From contig JAIVFH010000225.1 of assembly GCA_025765595.1 (NCBI GenBank), forward strand, positions 1 to 44,943: DNA of 44,943 nt, written 5' to 3'. Under the pieces are notes generated by a model. The model saw only the letters and a program-made list of their open reading frames with translations. It made no database searches and had not been told where the DNA came from. The position numbers and the translations under genes were made by a program. This stretch comes from Obelidium mucronatum. Its lineage: Eukaryota > Chytridiomycota > Chytridiomycetes > Chytridiales > Chytriomycetaceae. This document shows, piece by piece, positions 31,156 through 42,919 of the stretch (position 1 is its first letter; every line of letters starts with the position of its first letter).

Positions 31156-32622
31156 ATGACCTCCACTTTCAATTTAACATTTAGATTCCTAATAAAACAA
31201 CCCCACAAAGCAAAATAGTCCCTACTCATCAGTTATTAGCCAGATCTGTTGGAATCTGTAGGCGTGCGGAGCATGGCCTCGAATGTCCTAGAAACACCCC
31301 GTGTTTTGAGTTCTGAAGGTATAAATAGGAGGAAATGTCCTCCACTGGAAGAGGGGCAAACATGTGGAGAAGTGTGCACCTGCACGATACTTCACCCTTG
31401 TCACTTCTGCGGAAGTAAGCTCATGCACGAGCGACATTCACCACCCCTTTCCCTAAGAGTCATAAGCTGCCTCTTAGCCATAAAATGTTTAGCGGCTGTG
31501 ACCGTCGGGTGCTGCGTCACCTACTGATTATGATAAGAGCTTCCATGAACAAGACACAATGTCACTGTCACATCAGAAATTTTATTTTGGCTAAGGGACT
31601 GGCCAAACCCTGGAAAGGTAGAATAATAGAAAATAATAAAAGTACTGAAAATCATATGATGCTTGCACTAAAGGTGGGTTAGAGTCCCGAGAGACATCAT
31701 ATTTATCCACGGCGCCCTAGGACAACTTTTTTCTGGCTCTCCGCTCTCTGCTTGGTAACCACATGTAACCTCCTTGGTCAACCTGTGCCTGTTGATTTGG
31801 AAAATTGCACTTAACACAATTTTTGCAAAATCAACACCTATGTAGCAGCACTTTGTCGTTTGCTGGAGAATGTACAGCGTGGTGTGCAGAGGTCAGATGA
31901 AACCTTGGCTTAGCCACCTTTATTTTGGCATTGTTCAATAACTACTGTCATTTTTCTTTTTTCTCAATGTCTGCACTGGTGAATGGCTCTCCAAAAAAAT
32001 TATAGCGTGCGTCCCTCCTAATTTCTTCAAAACAGCTACAAAGGAGTCACTGGAAATCTTAGCCTGTAGAAGGAAAGTAGCTACTTGTTCAAGGAAGGTA
32101 CTGTTAGAAAGTTTTGTCTAGACCAATTGGGCTGGTTTTCTATGGATTTTGATTGTCTTGGTGCTTTGTTTCCATCAAGCCTAGCCACCATTGGCTTCAT
32201 CAATTCCATCATGATAGCCATATTGGGATCTGTTTGTTGGGTTGCAACTGCAGTGTTGCCTTGAGTATGTTGGACAATTTTTACCTCTTCTCTGGTGGCA
32301 ATCACTTAGAGGACATGCAAGAATGCATTTTAGCTGTCTCTCTGGCCATGATCTTCTATCCCGTAAACCATAGTGTAGCTGCATTCCTTGCTCCAATTGG
32401 AATTGTCAGGCTGGCCAAGTTCTTGAGCTTTGAGCTTTAAAAGATTGAATCTGGTAGACAATCAGTACTTGGATTTGTGGGAGTGTTTCTTGGCTGTAGA
32501 ATCATATCTTCTGAGCTTGGCCGAAAGGGAAAGCAATTGCTGTTGCAAGGGCATTAAATTTTTTTCATGAATCTGGCAGCAGAGTTGTAGGGCGCAAGTA
32601 AGATAGTGTCAAGTTGAGAAGT
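31156..32622. other. Arm segment without recognised gene
   Basis: Mirror of 1-1467. A TATAAATA box at about 31319-31327 is followed by a small palindrome. No supported gene. Confidence 0.45.
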
Positions 32623-32748
32623 TATTTAAGTTACTGTTTTGTTCATCTCCATATCATTCAGATTTTTGTTGGTTTCTTTCATTCCTTGTTTTTTTTATTA
32701 ATTCTTCATTAATTTCACTTCACCTCCCAGATATTTGTTGAATTTAAA

Positions 32749-34047
32749 TTAAAGACTTGCCCCTGAGATAATAATATGATTTGGATGATTCTCAACATCT
32801 GACCAGAGCCTTTTCTGACCTGGAAGCACAATAGGGCTCTTTCTTGAAATCTGAACTGTCGGGCTATTATCACCAAGAGACATCCACCCAATACCCATTG
32901 CTTGTGTTGTGTGAGCAAACCACACTTCCTTACACACAGTCTCTTGTTGTTGTCCCAAACTTTCAGTGCTGAATTTCTCTGTCACTACTCTCAAACACAA
33001 TACTCCAATGTTGCGCAATTCAGGGTTGTGCATTGTTAGAAGAGATACTTGTTGAAAGGACTGCTGGATTGCAGTTTCCAAGGTCTTTCCAGTATTGACT
33101 TCAAATAAATCATTGGAAGCTGAAGTTAGAAGAGATAATCCAATAGTTCTAGCCATGACTGTTTGCATGATTTGTTCCCCTGTCCCTGTTAAACTGCAAC
33201 CAGCACCAATCTTTGTAGTAGAGTTAGATCCCGCCTCTGAAGGGACTGCCACATGCAAATGATTTTCAGGCAATTTGACACTTTGAGCCCAAACACCACT
33301 GCCATAAGAAGCTGCCTCCCCAATCCGACCAGGGTATTTAAACAAGATTCCCCCACTTGAAACACCAGAAACAATATTTCCGCAGCAATCCATGGCAACA
33401 GCACCAACAGTATCTTCAAATTCATTTTCCAGCACAGGTAGATCCAGATTTGAGGAGCTTTGTTTTTGTAAGTAGTGGGCAATATGTTCCCATCTCTCAG
33501 TGGACTCAGGAGTTACAAGGCTGTCAGAGTCAACCAGAAGAGATTCCTTTTCATCTTGTGAGCAATTCAGTTTCAACCATTCTCTAGCACCCTCAGCCAC
33601 CATGACAATGGGCTTGATACGTCCCAAAACAGCAGAAACTGGGCCACCATCAATGACATTTTGCATCACCTTCCCAGCCGCACAGATTGGATTTTTGACA
33701 CCAGAAAGAGCCCCAACAGCACCAAATGCTCCTGTAGTTCCATCCATAATAGATGCATCACATTCAACAGTTCCCTGTGTTGTCAGATTGGAGCCAGTTC
33801 CACTGTTTGTTGATGGGTTGTCTTCAAGGGATTTGATAGCTGCAATAACAGCAAGAGAAGCTGGTGATTGTGAGCTGGAAGGAATGGATGCTGAATCTGG
33901 TGTAAACATGCATATCCCAGCTCTGCAAGCATCTGCTAAGGCCATCTTTATTGCCTTGACAGCTTGAGAACTGGTGGAATAGCGGCCAGCCCCAGAGTGA
34001 ACAGCAACAGAGGGTGTGAGGTGGAGGCAGCTTGGGGATTGGCACAT
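32749..34047 (-). CDS. TASP1: Taspase-1-like threonine aspartase (N-terminal nucleophile hydrolase)
   Basis: A single-exon frame. The likely start is the ATG at 34047 (432 residues, close to animal Taspase-1 of about 420), because the upstream ATG at 34152 lies inside the tRNA-Arg gene. The beginning VAVHSGAGRYS is the family start of asparaginase-2 proteins. The autocleavage/catalytic Thr is T213 in EDTVGAVAMD, followed by NIVSGVSSGGILFKYPGRIGEA, which is specifically Taspase-like rather than glycosylasparaginase-like. The enzyme is made as a proenzyme that self-cleaves before the Thr and then cuts proteins after Asp. Substrates in this organism are unknown. Confidence 0.88.
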   Translation of the reverse strand: MCQSPSCLHLTPSVAVHSGAGRYSTSSQAVKAIKMALADACRAGICMFTPDSASIPSSSQSPASLAVIAAIKSLEDNPSTNSGTGSNLTTQGTVECDASIMDGTTGAFGAVGALSGVKNPICAAGKVMQNVIDGGPVSAVLGRIKPIVMVAEGAREWLKLNCSQDEKESLLVDSDSLVTPESTERWEHIAHYLQKQSSSNLDLPVLENEFEDTVGAVAMDCCGNIVSGVSSGGILFKYPGRIGEAASYGSGVWAQSVKLPENHLHVAVPSEAGSNSTTKIGAGCSLTGTGEQIMQTVMARTIGLSLLTSASNDLFEVNTGKTLETAIQQSFQQVSLLTMHNPELRNIGVLCLRVVTEKFSTESLGQQQETVCKEVWFAHTTQAMGIGWMSLGDNSPTVQISRKSPIVLPGQKRLWSDVENHPNHIIISGASL

Positions 34048-34139
34048 TATTATAATCCAAAGATTTCCATTGGAATCCGCGTTGAAAAAGTGTTCGGAAG
34101 ACTCAGAATCAATATACTCTTGTAATAGTGGAACGATAT

Positions 34140-34212
34140 GGGCGTATGGCAAAATGGTTACCGCGCTTGACTACGAATCAAGAGATTCCAGGTTCGACCC
34201 CTGGTACGCTCG
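34140..34212 (+). tRNA. tRNA-Arg (ACG)
   Basis: Acceptor GGGCGTA/TACGCTC, discriminator G, anticodon stem CTTGA/TCAAG with loop CTACGAA, T arm CCAGG-TTCGACC-CCTGG. A TTTTT run starting at 34214 is a Pol III terminator. Confidence 0.92.
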
Positions 34213-34504
34213 CTTTTTCCTGCGTTTGCGCAGGCACGCAATTGAAATGAAAGAAGACTTGCAGCCGTAAACTTTGGTTGCTTTTCCCCCGACTTTGAAG
34301 TTATTATTCATAACCACGCATTTTGGGTCGAACCAGAAGCGCGGCCTCTGGTTTGAATTTCCTTGTGATAGTCAAAATCCTAATACGTGGGGATGACAAG
34401 TGTCTCCTTCACGGCAACTCTTTTGTTTGCATTCGTTCTGTTCAGCATCCCGCAGCCATCCTTTCATAACTGAATGGCAACTCAGTTTATTGTTTAAACG
34501 TTCT

Positions 34505-35710
34505 TTATTTATCTTTCCGCATAATAGTGCGTTCCCATTCGGTACGGTACTTTTTGTAAATCAACATTGTCACCTTTGCGTCCTCGACAGACGAGTGCTC
34601 ACCCCCTTGTATATCAAGATTCAAAATCTGCTTTGCAAGCTTTCGCAAAGCTGGCTTTCGTCCGCGTGCCATTGCTTTAAACTGTTTGAACTCGGATGTA
34701 TCGCGAACAAGTCTACGGGGATGGTCCAGAAGCAGCGCCTGGAAATCGTTCTTGATGGCATGCCCAACTACAATCTTATCTTGAATGAGTTCAGATACTT
34801 TTCGTTGTGCTTCTTCAAATGTCATGACGTTTGGATTCTTTCGGGGATCCAATAAGGCGGGTGTTATTCCGGAGACGTGGGTTCTGTAATCTGTAACGCG
34901 TTCTCGTGGTATTACAAACGTGTCTAGCAATGGGTGTCCGTGGAAGTTTACAATCGAGACTCTTGCCAATTCGGATTGTTCACCATGTAAACCAACTCCC
35001 ACCATTTCACAATCGATTGCCAAGTACTTTCCAACTCTATAACAAGGAGAAAATTTAAATAAATATTCCAAATAAAGAATGCGCGTGTTTATACTTTGTA
35101 ATTGTTTCCTGGGAGAGCGTGGATGGATCGGGGTCGGACTTTCTGTTGGATTCAACTACAGGACTCTTGGACGCATCGGACTCAGCGAGGACAAGATCAA
35201 GAATACTTAAAGCCGACTTTCTTTCAGCAGCCAATTCATCCGGAACTTCCTGAGTTTCCATTGGTTTAACTTCACTCAGCGTCTCTCGGTCTGACCCCTC
35301 CTCCTTATCTGAAGGCTTCTGAACCTCCTCCTCTCTTGGTGTAGGAAAATCTGGTGCCCTGATACAGGAAGCTGCTTCTTTCAACAGTGATCTGCAGTAA
35401 TAAACCATTTCAATCAACAACTCTGAACATTGTGCTCGCACCTCTTCTTTGATGACATTAAGATGGAATCAAGGAAATCATCTTGTGCTCTTTTGCGCTT
35501 TGACTCCTTCGGTACTTTTCGTTCAGACTCTGATTCTACGGTGACGGTGTTCGATTTCACGGGAACAGCCAAAGTTGGTTCCACCACTTTCTTTGGCTTT
35601 GAAGCAATTGAAGGTTTCACGTCGGGTTTTGGCTTTGATTTTTCGACTGTTTTCTTTGCTGGTTTTGTACTTGAAATCGATGGGAGAAGCTTTTTCCAGT
35701 TTGACGACAT
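34505..35710 (-). CDS. REX4: REXO4-like RNA exonuclease (DEDDh)
   Basis: Exons 35442-35710, 35095-35391 and 34505-35036 (introns 50 and 58 nt) give 365 residues. The Lys/Ser-rich N-terminal half is a typical low-complexity nuclear/nucleolar tail. The exonuclease domain begins [13 protein letters not shown] (D and E), continues [23 protein letters not shown] (second D) and ends [19 protein letters not shown] (H and last D). The pattern is that of REXO4/Rex4, a 3'-5' exonuclease linked to pre-rRNA (ITS1) processing. All DEDDh residues are present. Confidence 0.9.
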
Positions 35711-35826
35711 TTGAATTCAAAAATTAAAAAAAAATAAAAAATAAAAATAAAAATAAAAATAAAAAAGAAAGAAAGACGTGCAGGAAAGTAGAAAAGAGCA
35801 ATTAACCAACCACTGATTAATTTATT
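35711..35826. repeat. A-rich AAAAAT tandem tract between REXO4 and SHMT
   Basis: Runs of AAAAAT/AAAAATA from about 35723 to 35765 lie between the SHMT stop and the REXO4 start. Confidence 0.7.
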
Positions 35827-37618
35827 TTAAGCGTATCGCAAGCTGCTCTCTTCAACTCCAATCGTAGGAAATTGCTTACTGAAAGCCACAACTTCCTTCT
35901 TCAGAGTGACGACTTCGGGAATCTGAGACCCATCTCCAACATAATCTTTAAAGTCCTTGAATTTGGTGCCGCCCACCTTGCTCTTCAAACCAACAGCAAT
36001 CTCAACAGCACGGATTACAAACTCGGAAACTTTTTCGAAGTCCGCTTCAACCAGTCCTCGTGTTGTCATGGCGGGAGATCCAATACGAAGACCGTGGGGA
36101 ACAAGAGCTGATTTGTCTCCTGGAACAGTGTTCTTATTGGCGGCAATGTTGACAAGTTCCAGAATTCGCTCTACTCGGGCACCATCCACATTTTTTTTTC
36201 GCAAGTCAACAAGCAAAAGGTGTGTATCGGTTCCTCCAGACACCATTTCAAAGCCTTTAGCAGCAAAAGCATGTTCCATGGCTTTGGCATTCTTCAAAAC
36301 TTGCTGCTGGTAAGTCTTGAACTCAGGCGTCTTGGCCTGCTTCAAAGCAACAGCAAGTGCAGTAATGGTGTGGTTGTGGGGACCTCCTTGGTGCCCTGGG
36401 AACACACTCTGGTTGATTGGGTTCTCCAAGTCATACATAATTTCTTTTCCTTTCTTGTCGACGCTGCGCACTCCTTTACGGTAGAAAATCATGGCTCCAC
36501 GGGGTCCACGGAGGGACTTGTGGGTAGTTGTTGTGACAACATCGGCGTGGTCGAAGGGATGTGGCAGCACTCCAGCACCAACCAAACCAGATGTATGAGC
36601 AATATCGGCGAGAAGGTATGCATTGACAGAGCTAGCGACTTCCTTCATTTTTCCAAAGTCCCAGTTTCTGGGGTAAGCTGAAGCTCCCGCAACAAGCACC
36701 TTGGGACGGTAAAGGGCGGCAGTCTTCTTCAACATTTCAAAGTCAATGATTCCAGTGTCTTCACGAACTCGGTATGGCATGGATTCAAAGTAAATTGATA
36801 CGGCACTGATTTTCTTGGTGTCGGTTTGGAAACCATGAGAAAGGTGCCCTCCGTGTGGCAAATCCAAACCCATCAGCCTGTCGTGCGGCTTCATCAGAGC
36901 GTTGTAAACATACAGGTTGGCAGGGGCACCTATTTTTTCCAGCAGAAGTTAAACGTTGTCAGTATTAAGGGTAAGCTTGGATATAACATTGCTGTGGGGA
37001 AAGTACCAGAAAGCGGTTGGACATTGACACCCCACTTGGCTGGATCCAGGTTAAATAATTCTAATGCACGCTTTTGACACAAGAGTTCGGCTTGATCGAT
37101 AAACTCGTTTCCTCCATAGTATCTTTTTGATTGTGGTTTAATAGCTGTGTCAACTTTATCCGCGAATAACAGTTACCTGGCGTTTGGGTAACCTTCAGAG
37201 TATTTGTTTTGCATAACAGACCCAAGAGCTCCCATCACAGCGGCGGATGTAAAGTTCTGTCCAAGTTGCCGTCAAGTGTTAAAAAACACTCAATCCCAGA
37301 AACTAATAGAAAGAGCACCTCAGATGGAATCAGGACAATGCTCTCCCGCTGACGCTGCTTCTCCTTCTCGATGATATCGAAAATTTCGGGATCAGTGGAC
37401 TCCAGGGAAGCATTCATGGGCTGGATAAGAACGTCAGTTTCAAAAGAACCGCTTCCATGAAAAGTCAACCTTTGCCGCAGCCTGGGCAGCCGCAGTGGCC
37501 AAGAATCTGCTGTTGAAACCAAGGATTCGACGTGGCGCCAGCAGAGACAAGACCAAAGATCATTTTTTGAACGTGTTTTTGGGGAAAAAAGAAAGGTTTT
37601 CATCTCCATCGGAAACAT
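35827..37618 (-). CDS. SHM: Serine hydroxymethyltransferase, probably mitochondrial
   Basis: Exons 37554-37618, 37470-37509, 37319-37420, 37177-37256, 37007-37122 and 35827-36929 join in frame, giving about 498 (start 37609) to 501 residues (start 37618). Family motifs: [74 protein letters not shown] (PLP-binding Lys) and [13 protein letters not shown]. The enzyme interconverts serine and glycine with tetrahydrofolate. The first two exons encode a Lys/Arg- and Ala-rich leader ([10 protein letters not shown]...[12 protein letters not shown]) that looks like a mitochondrial presequence. The first intron is the least certain junction. It starts about 60 bp downstream of the PDE stop. Confidence 0.92.
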
Positions 37619-37677
37619 CGGAAATTGTTCCGAGGTCTTTACTCAAACAAACAGGAAACTGAATACATAGATTTTAT

Positions 37678-40557
37678 TCACGAAAGAACAGATTGGTTAT
37701 TGAGTGTTTGTTCCTTCCAATACCGTTTGTTATTGGCAATGTTGGCCATTTGTGTGGACAGATCATCTTCCATGAAGCCAGCCCATACTTCAAACAAAGG
37801 ATATACAATAAAGTCGATGAACCCCTGTAAGTTATTGCAAAATAACAGATGGGCGGTTTAGTTCAAATTGTGTAGCAATCATGTAAAAGACAACTCACCA
37901 ACTGACACTTGGGAATATCCGTGCTTGCTCGATTCATAAACATGGATATAGGAACACCTCTCTTCCTTTCCTCATCTCCTTGCCGAAAAAACTCCTCCAT
38001 TATGCGCTCTGTCCAAAACTTGCATGAGGACAACGGCTTTGTTGGATTATTTACATCGGCGCACTTAATTGCCATATTCAAAACCAACCGACGATCCAAT
38101 TTCACATCAAAATTGATCCCCGCGCCGCCCGCACCACCACCACCAGCCGCCGCCGCCGCTTCCAGAACCCAATCCGATTTTATTTTTGAACTTGCCAATC
38201 CAATCAAAGTGAGTCGCAATATCCGTGGCAAGAACAGCAGAAACGACTGTTTCGCGAACCTGGCGCTGGGAATCCATGCTCAAAGACTTGAGAATATTCA
38301 AGTCATGAGAAGCGTCCATGATTTCAAACACAGTTGCGCAATGAAAGTTTTCCAAAACAGCAACATCGTTATAGCGAAGCGCCAGTGGATCCGACGCATT
38401 GATTAAGAAGCTATTATTGACTCCCGGATGCATGAAATCATGTATAATAGCCGCAATTAGCGACGCGAGCTGTTCTTCTGGAGTAATACGGTTCCATATC
38501 CGTGACCGAGTTATAAAATAGTTCATTGAATGCGCTACATCAGCTGCATGAGTTGCGTTATGATAGGGATTTGTTCCACGATATCCATGCTCTATCCGTG
38601 TCAACCAACTCCGGAATGTATTTTCAGAGATTCGATGTTTTCGGAGCAAGTCATGTTTTGCAAAGAGGTAGTAGCCAACGTAAAATAGAACGCGTCCGTT
38701 CGATGCAGATTCGACAGTCGCCACGTCAAAGTTGGGGTCATCAATATTCGCCAATAACTCAAAGACTTTGGATTCTTGATTCGACATTGGTTGTTCGGGT
38801 GAGAGTGTGAATGTGACTGTAGGAACTCCAGATTTTGTTGTCTCTCCCGCTACCAGTGCAGCGGAAGCATTGATGGTTGTGGAGGTGGATGATGCTGTTC
38901 CCACCTCTGCTTTCGCTGTTTGCATCATAGCCTTCAACCATTCACTCACATCCGCATCTGCTGATTTTTGGAAAATATCTGGGGTATACAACTGATCCGA
39001 GTTCAAAATCTTGATTAATCGATCCAACTCTTTGACCATGAAATCATCTGCTACCGACTCATCCGCCTTGATTTCATTCAGAATTTGCAACACTTTTGTC
39101 ATTGGCGATTCCAGGTCCAAGATCTCTGCCTGCCGCTCTCTCCGTAAGCTGTTTTCGGAGATCCACATTTGTATTGTACAGCTGCTTTTAGGAATACGTC
39201 TCGATCCAGTAGCGTGGCGGCATTCAGTTTGATGTATTGTTCGACGAGAAGGAAGTTCATGCCTAACGCTAATGCTTCAATAATCACCATGATTTCGTAG
39301 CGATAATCTATTGGTGGCGAGAGAGGCTGTCCACACACGATAAACGGACAATTGTCTTTGTAAAAATAGAACATTCCCGTCACCTGCAAGGACATAGCAA
39401 CACGTTGATGCCTTTTTGATGCAAAATCAAGAGACTGATGAGTATTGGGCAAAAAATAGAAACCCAAACACACAAGCTTGTGGAAAAGTACTCACCAATG
39501 TATATGCAATCATATGTCTCGCCAAATGTGGAAACCCAGATTGCAAATAAATCAGCATAAACGCCACATACCAAAGCAAAAACCCCATTATATGCGCCTC
39601 TCGAGATATAAAAATAAACACAATAAACGGCAGAATCGACGTGTAAAACTGCATCAAAGAATCATTCCCTCGTGCGTGCGATATCCGTGTAACTTCCAAC
39701 ACGCAATACGACAATACAACATACAAGAACGCCAAGTAGAAACGTATATACGGCGCCCAGTTGGTTTGATTTGCAACACCCAAGAATACAAGCGAGAACA
39801 CATAGTTTCCAATCATTTGAAGTATCATGGGTCCCCGAACGCTTTCCCCCTTCACATCCATGACCCGTTTCAATGCGTCTTTGGTTGCAAGCTGCGTTGT
39901 CATAGCGTCGCTATTTGACTCTTTGGACTTGAAGGCATTGTCGATGGATATGTAGCTCGCTTGCGGTGAAAAGATGCCCTTTGGCGATTTGAATCCTTTG
40001 TCAAGGGATACATAACTGTCCTTTGGCGATGGAACACTTTTTGGAGTAAATGAATTGTTGCGATGCTGACTGCTGTAGAAGCATGCTATTTTGTTTTGCT
40101 TGTTGAATGGAATACTGTTGTTGTTGACTCGCGACTATTGATTGAGCTAATGGATGGGACGTTCTAGTCGTTGGTCCTACAAAGAAAAAATGACAAAATA
40201 TTTGGATAATTGATTTTAGCAAGCGGGATCATTTGATTTGATAGAAATCACGTTTGGAATATTCGCTGTTTAAAAAGGGATTTAAAACAGCCTACGGCTA
40301 TAATAACAACTCTTCGCTTTTTCCTCGTTTGCTTTCTGCTGTTGTTTTCTGTTTGAGATCGTACCATCGGCTGATCGTTTCCTGGGACTTTTCGACGGGA
40401 GATTCCCCATCACAAGTTGATCTATAGTTATCGATTGCTTTCGAGATGGAATATTCGGTCGATTCAGGCGCGATGATGATGATGTAGTGACACTAAAACT
40501 GAGTGGATCCCGAAACCCCTTCAAAGGCTGTTGTTGCTGCGGCGGGAGTTTCGACAT
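37678..40557 (-). CDS. Membrane-anchored 3',5'-cyclic nucleotide phosphodiesterase, frame disrupted
   Basis: Exons 40296-40557, 39496-40176, 37899-39383 and 37678-37824. After a Gln/Ser-rich N terminus come several hydrophobic helices (MILQMIGNYVFSLVFLGVA; FLYVVLSYCVL; ILPFIVFIFIS; LLWYVAFMLIYL), then a PDEase_I domain: HNATHAADVAHS, IIHDFMHPGVNNSF, YNDVAVLENFHCA, MAIKCADVNNP, and GFIDFIVYPLFEVW in the last exon. It would hydrolyse cAMP or cGMP at a membrane. The frame must shift three times (near 40050, 39140 and 38150, the last in a GCC/ACC repeat) and no introns explain this, so it is either a pseudogene or contains assembly errors. All metal-binding residues are kept. Confidence 0.85.
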
Positions 40558-41047
40558 TGGATGATGGTGATTGAGATGACAGATGATCCCACAAGAAAAA
40601 AAACCAGCGATGATTTGAATATAAACAGATCCCAAATAAATACAGAGTTCAAAGAATCAGCCAAATTGAAGAAGATGGACCGTTTCTTTTGAATGTTTGA
40701 GGTTGGCTGTTGACTGGTGTGGTTGGGAACTTAAACAGTCAGATTTCTGAAATTGTCAGGAGGAGGTCTTTTTGGAGCCTCATTCCTTCAAAATATCGCG
40801 AAACGGTTGTTCTTCTTGGTACAAGATCCGTTCTCAATAATAATCAAAATGGAATTGATTGATTTGGATACGATTCATTCACATTATATGATGCGCTGTG
40901 AATGGATACTCGAAGAGCTGGAATAAAAAACTGGCCTAAAACCACTGCAAAATACCAACCAAGTTATCAACAGAATGAGGCGTTTTTGGTGCAATCGTTT
41001 CTTCTTTTTGGTTGAGACGTTTCAGACAAAGAAAAAAAAAGCATCAA
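40558..41047. promoter_or_regulatory. Divergent intergenic region, PDE / PDAP1-like
   Basis: 490 bp between the two start codons, probably holding both promoters. No specific element recognised. Confidence 0.5.
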
Positions 41048-41865
41048 ATGTCAGGAGCACCACGGGGAAAGGGAAAGTTCAACAAGGTACAACCAACAAC
41101 TGCATTGATTATACAAACCATTACTACTGATTGTCCATGCATTTGGGAATGAGAGAGAAGAGAGTTGAGTCGTTACTTAACCACACCCTTTCCTTTTTAC
41201 TCTTTTACAGACCAAGCGAGGAGTAGCCCGCAAGTTCACTGACGGAGATGCAATCGATAGAAGCGTTGAAGAACTGGAAAAGATGAGAATCAGAAACGAA
41301 AACAGCAACTCTGACAGTGAAAGTGGAAGTGAAAGTGACAGTGGCGATGATGCCTTTGGAGAGTCAATCCCTCGATCTGCTGCTGCTGGAAGGAAGCCAG
41401 CGGAGGCTATTTACCGGTCAACAGAGAGACAAGTGGTGGAAATTGGAAAGATTGAAATCGAAGAACCAGTAGAGGAATTCAAGACTGCCAATGCAAACAG
41501 AGCAGCAACAAAGAACTTGAAGGCGTCGGATTTGTCAAGCAGTGCTGCTGTTCCAATGAGTCGTAGAGAAAAGTAAGGCTTTTTTGGGGGGATCTGACAG
41601 GGAGGCATCTAACGGGGTTTGAATTATCAGGGAAGCTTTGGAGGCCGAGAGAAAGAAGGCTGCATTCTGGAAAGCTCAATTGGAAGGAAAAACTGATCAA
41701 GCAAAGAGCGATCTTGCACGTCTTGCCATCATCAAAAAGCAGCGAGAAGAAGCAGCAAGAAAGAAGGCCGAAGAAGCTGCCTCGAAAGGAGTTGCAACAG
41801 GTGCCAAGGCTGCATCTCTCAATGCTGGGAAGGGAATCATTGGAAAGTCACTGGGAGGCAAATAA
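41048..41865 (+). CDS. PDAP1/HASPP28-family protein
   Basis: Exons 41048-41086, 41211-41572 and 41631-41865 give 211 residues. The basic N terminus ([20 protein letters not shown]) and an acidic Ser/Asp stretch ([14 protein letters not shown]) precede the conserved C-terminal domain with [20 protein letters not shown] and [28 protein letters not shown], the signature of the 28-kDa heat- and acid-stable phosphoprotein family. The molecular role of the family is poorly known. Converges with the OPA3-like gene. Confidence 0.88.
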
Positions 41866-41991
41866 AGGCGTGTTCGCGTTGATGTATCAAACTAAAAGAT
41901 TCAAAAACGCATGATCATTACACCAACGTTATACACAGCCCATTATTAATTTATTTGCAACAATATCCATTTCACATTGAGCAATAGTCCA

Positions 41992-42838
41992 TCACGAAGG
42001 TACCGTTCCCCCCAACGACTCCACCTCCCCAATCGAAGCAATTTCAAGTTTCCGCTTATTCGCAAAAGCTTCTGCAGTGTCCAAAGATTGCTTAACGTGC
42101 ATCAGTTCAGCATCTAGAGTTGCTTGATGAAATCCAGGCACCCACGACCGCTGTTGAGCTTCTTTTAGACAAACAAAAGATAATAGAGAAGTCGCGGCTG
42201 ATCGAAGCGCCGTATTCTCGGCTTCCATTGTTTCCAACTTGTGGGAAAGAACAGCAATCAATTCATTGTCCACAGTTTGCGCCAATTGCAGTTGTGCTAT
42301 ATCTGAATCCAGCTGCTTATTTCTTTGATTTGATTTGTTACTACTCCTTATTGCTTCGTACGCTACCAGTGACCCTGTAATCCCATTTACAAAGGCATGA
42401 GAGATCCTTCCAAAAAGTATGGGTATGTAATCCATTTACCAGCTACTCCAAATATAAAGAACTCTGCTAAAAATGAGGATCCTAGTTCCACGGCTCTGGC
42501 TTCATTCAGAGGGCGAATCGTTTCAACTTTATATCCCAAGAACTTCATCTTCAAGTTTCTAAGGACAAAAGAGAGTCAACAAATCGAGTAGTGCTACACG
42601 CCCAAAAACAAGAGAGAATAAAGACATACTCTTCGATCCTGTGATAAGCTTGAGCAACACCAATACAGGCCCTCTTGAAGGTCGGATGTTGGACAGCCTG
42701 GTAATGTAATATGGGTGTTCAATCTCCACTTCAACCATCTACGGCCCAATTTGAATTGAAAACCTGAGCCTTTAAAGAGGTTGCCAATGGCTTTGCCACT
42801 GTTCGAATGATCAAAGCGCCAATCTTGAACGTTGCCAT
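41992..42838 (-). CDS. OPA3: OPA3-like mitochondrial protein
   Basis: Exons 42743-42838, 42630-42697, 42440-42558 and 41992-42374 (introns 45, 71 and 65 nt) give 221 residues. The N terminus MATFKIGALIIRTVAKPLA matches the family start (xxKLxxLxxRxxSKPLA). KMKFLGYKVETIRPLNEARAVELGSSFLAEFFIFGVAGSLVAYEA is the diagnostic OPA3 segment with its membrane helix. The rest is a predicted coiled coil (ELIAVLSHKLETMEAENTALR). It is thought to act at mitochondrial membranes. The start is 81 bp from that of ATP synthase gamma, head-to-head. Confidence 0.87.
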
Positions 42839-42919
42839 TTTGGGTAGTAGCTAGTAGTGATCTCACTCTTATTTAATTATTTTATTGGTTTTTCGTTTTT
42901 TGTCCTTTTCAAAAACAAC
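42839..42919. promoter_or_regulatory. Bidirectional promoter, OPA3-like / ATP synthase gamma
   Basis: 81 AT-rich bases between two divergent mitochondrial-protein genes. They contain ATTTAATTATTTTATTGG, which includes an ATTGG (inverted CCAAT) box at about 42884-42888; CCAAT/HAP control is common for respiratory genes, so this is a plausible site. Confidence 0.5.

Larger units (their letters stand above)
25542..32622. repeat. Right arm of large inverted repeat
   Basis: Inverted copy of 1-15586 without the transposon, and therefore the empty-site allele for that insertion. It runs from the cut-off integrase at 25541 to 32622, about 125 bp downstream of the Taspase-like stop codon. Whether 32622 is the true outer end cannot be told, because the partner arm starts at base 1 of the window. 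It keeps an intact tRNA-Val and extra bases on both sides of the flipped 243-bp segment. Confidence 0.95.

Noticed and set aside
32749..34152. Full 467-codon version of the Taspase-like gene
   Set aside because: Its start overlaps the tRNA-Arg on the opposite strand and adds 35 residues not resembling the family; the ATG at 34047 fits better.
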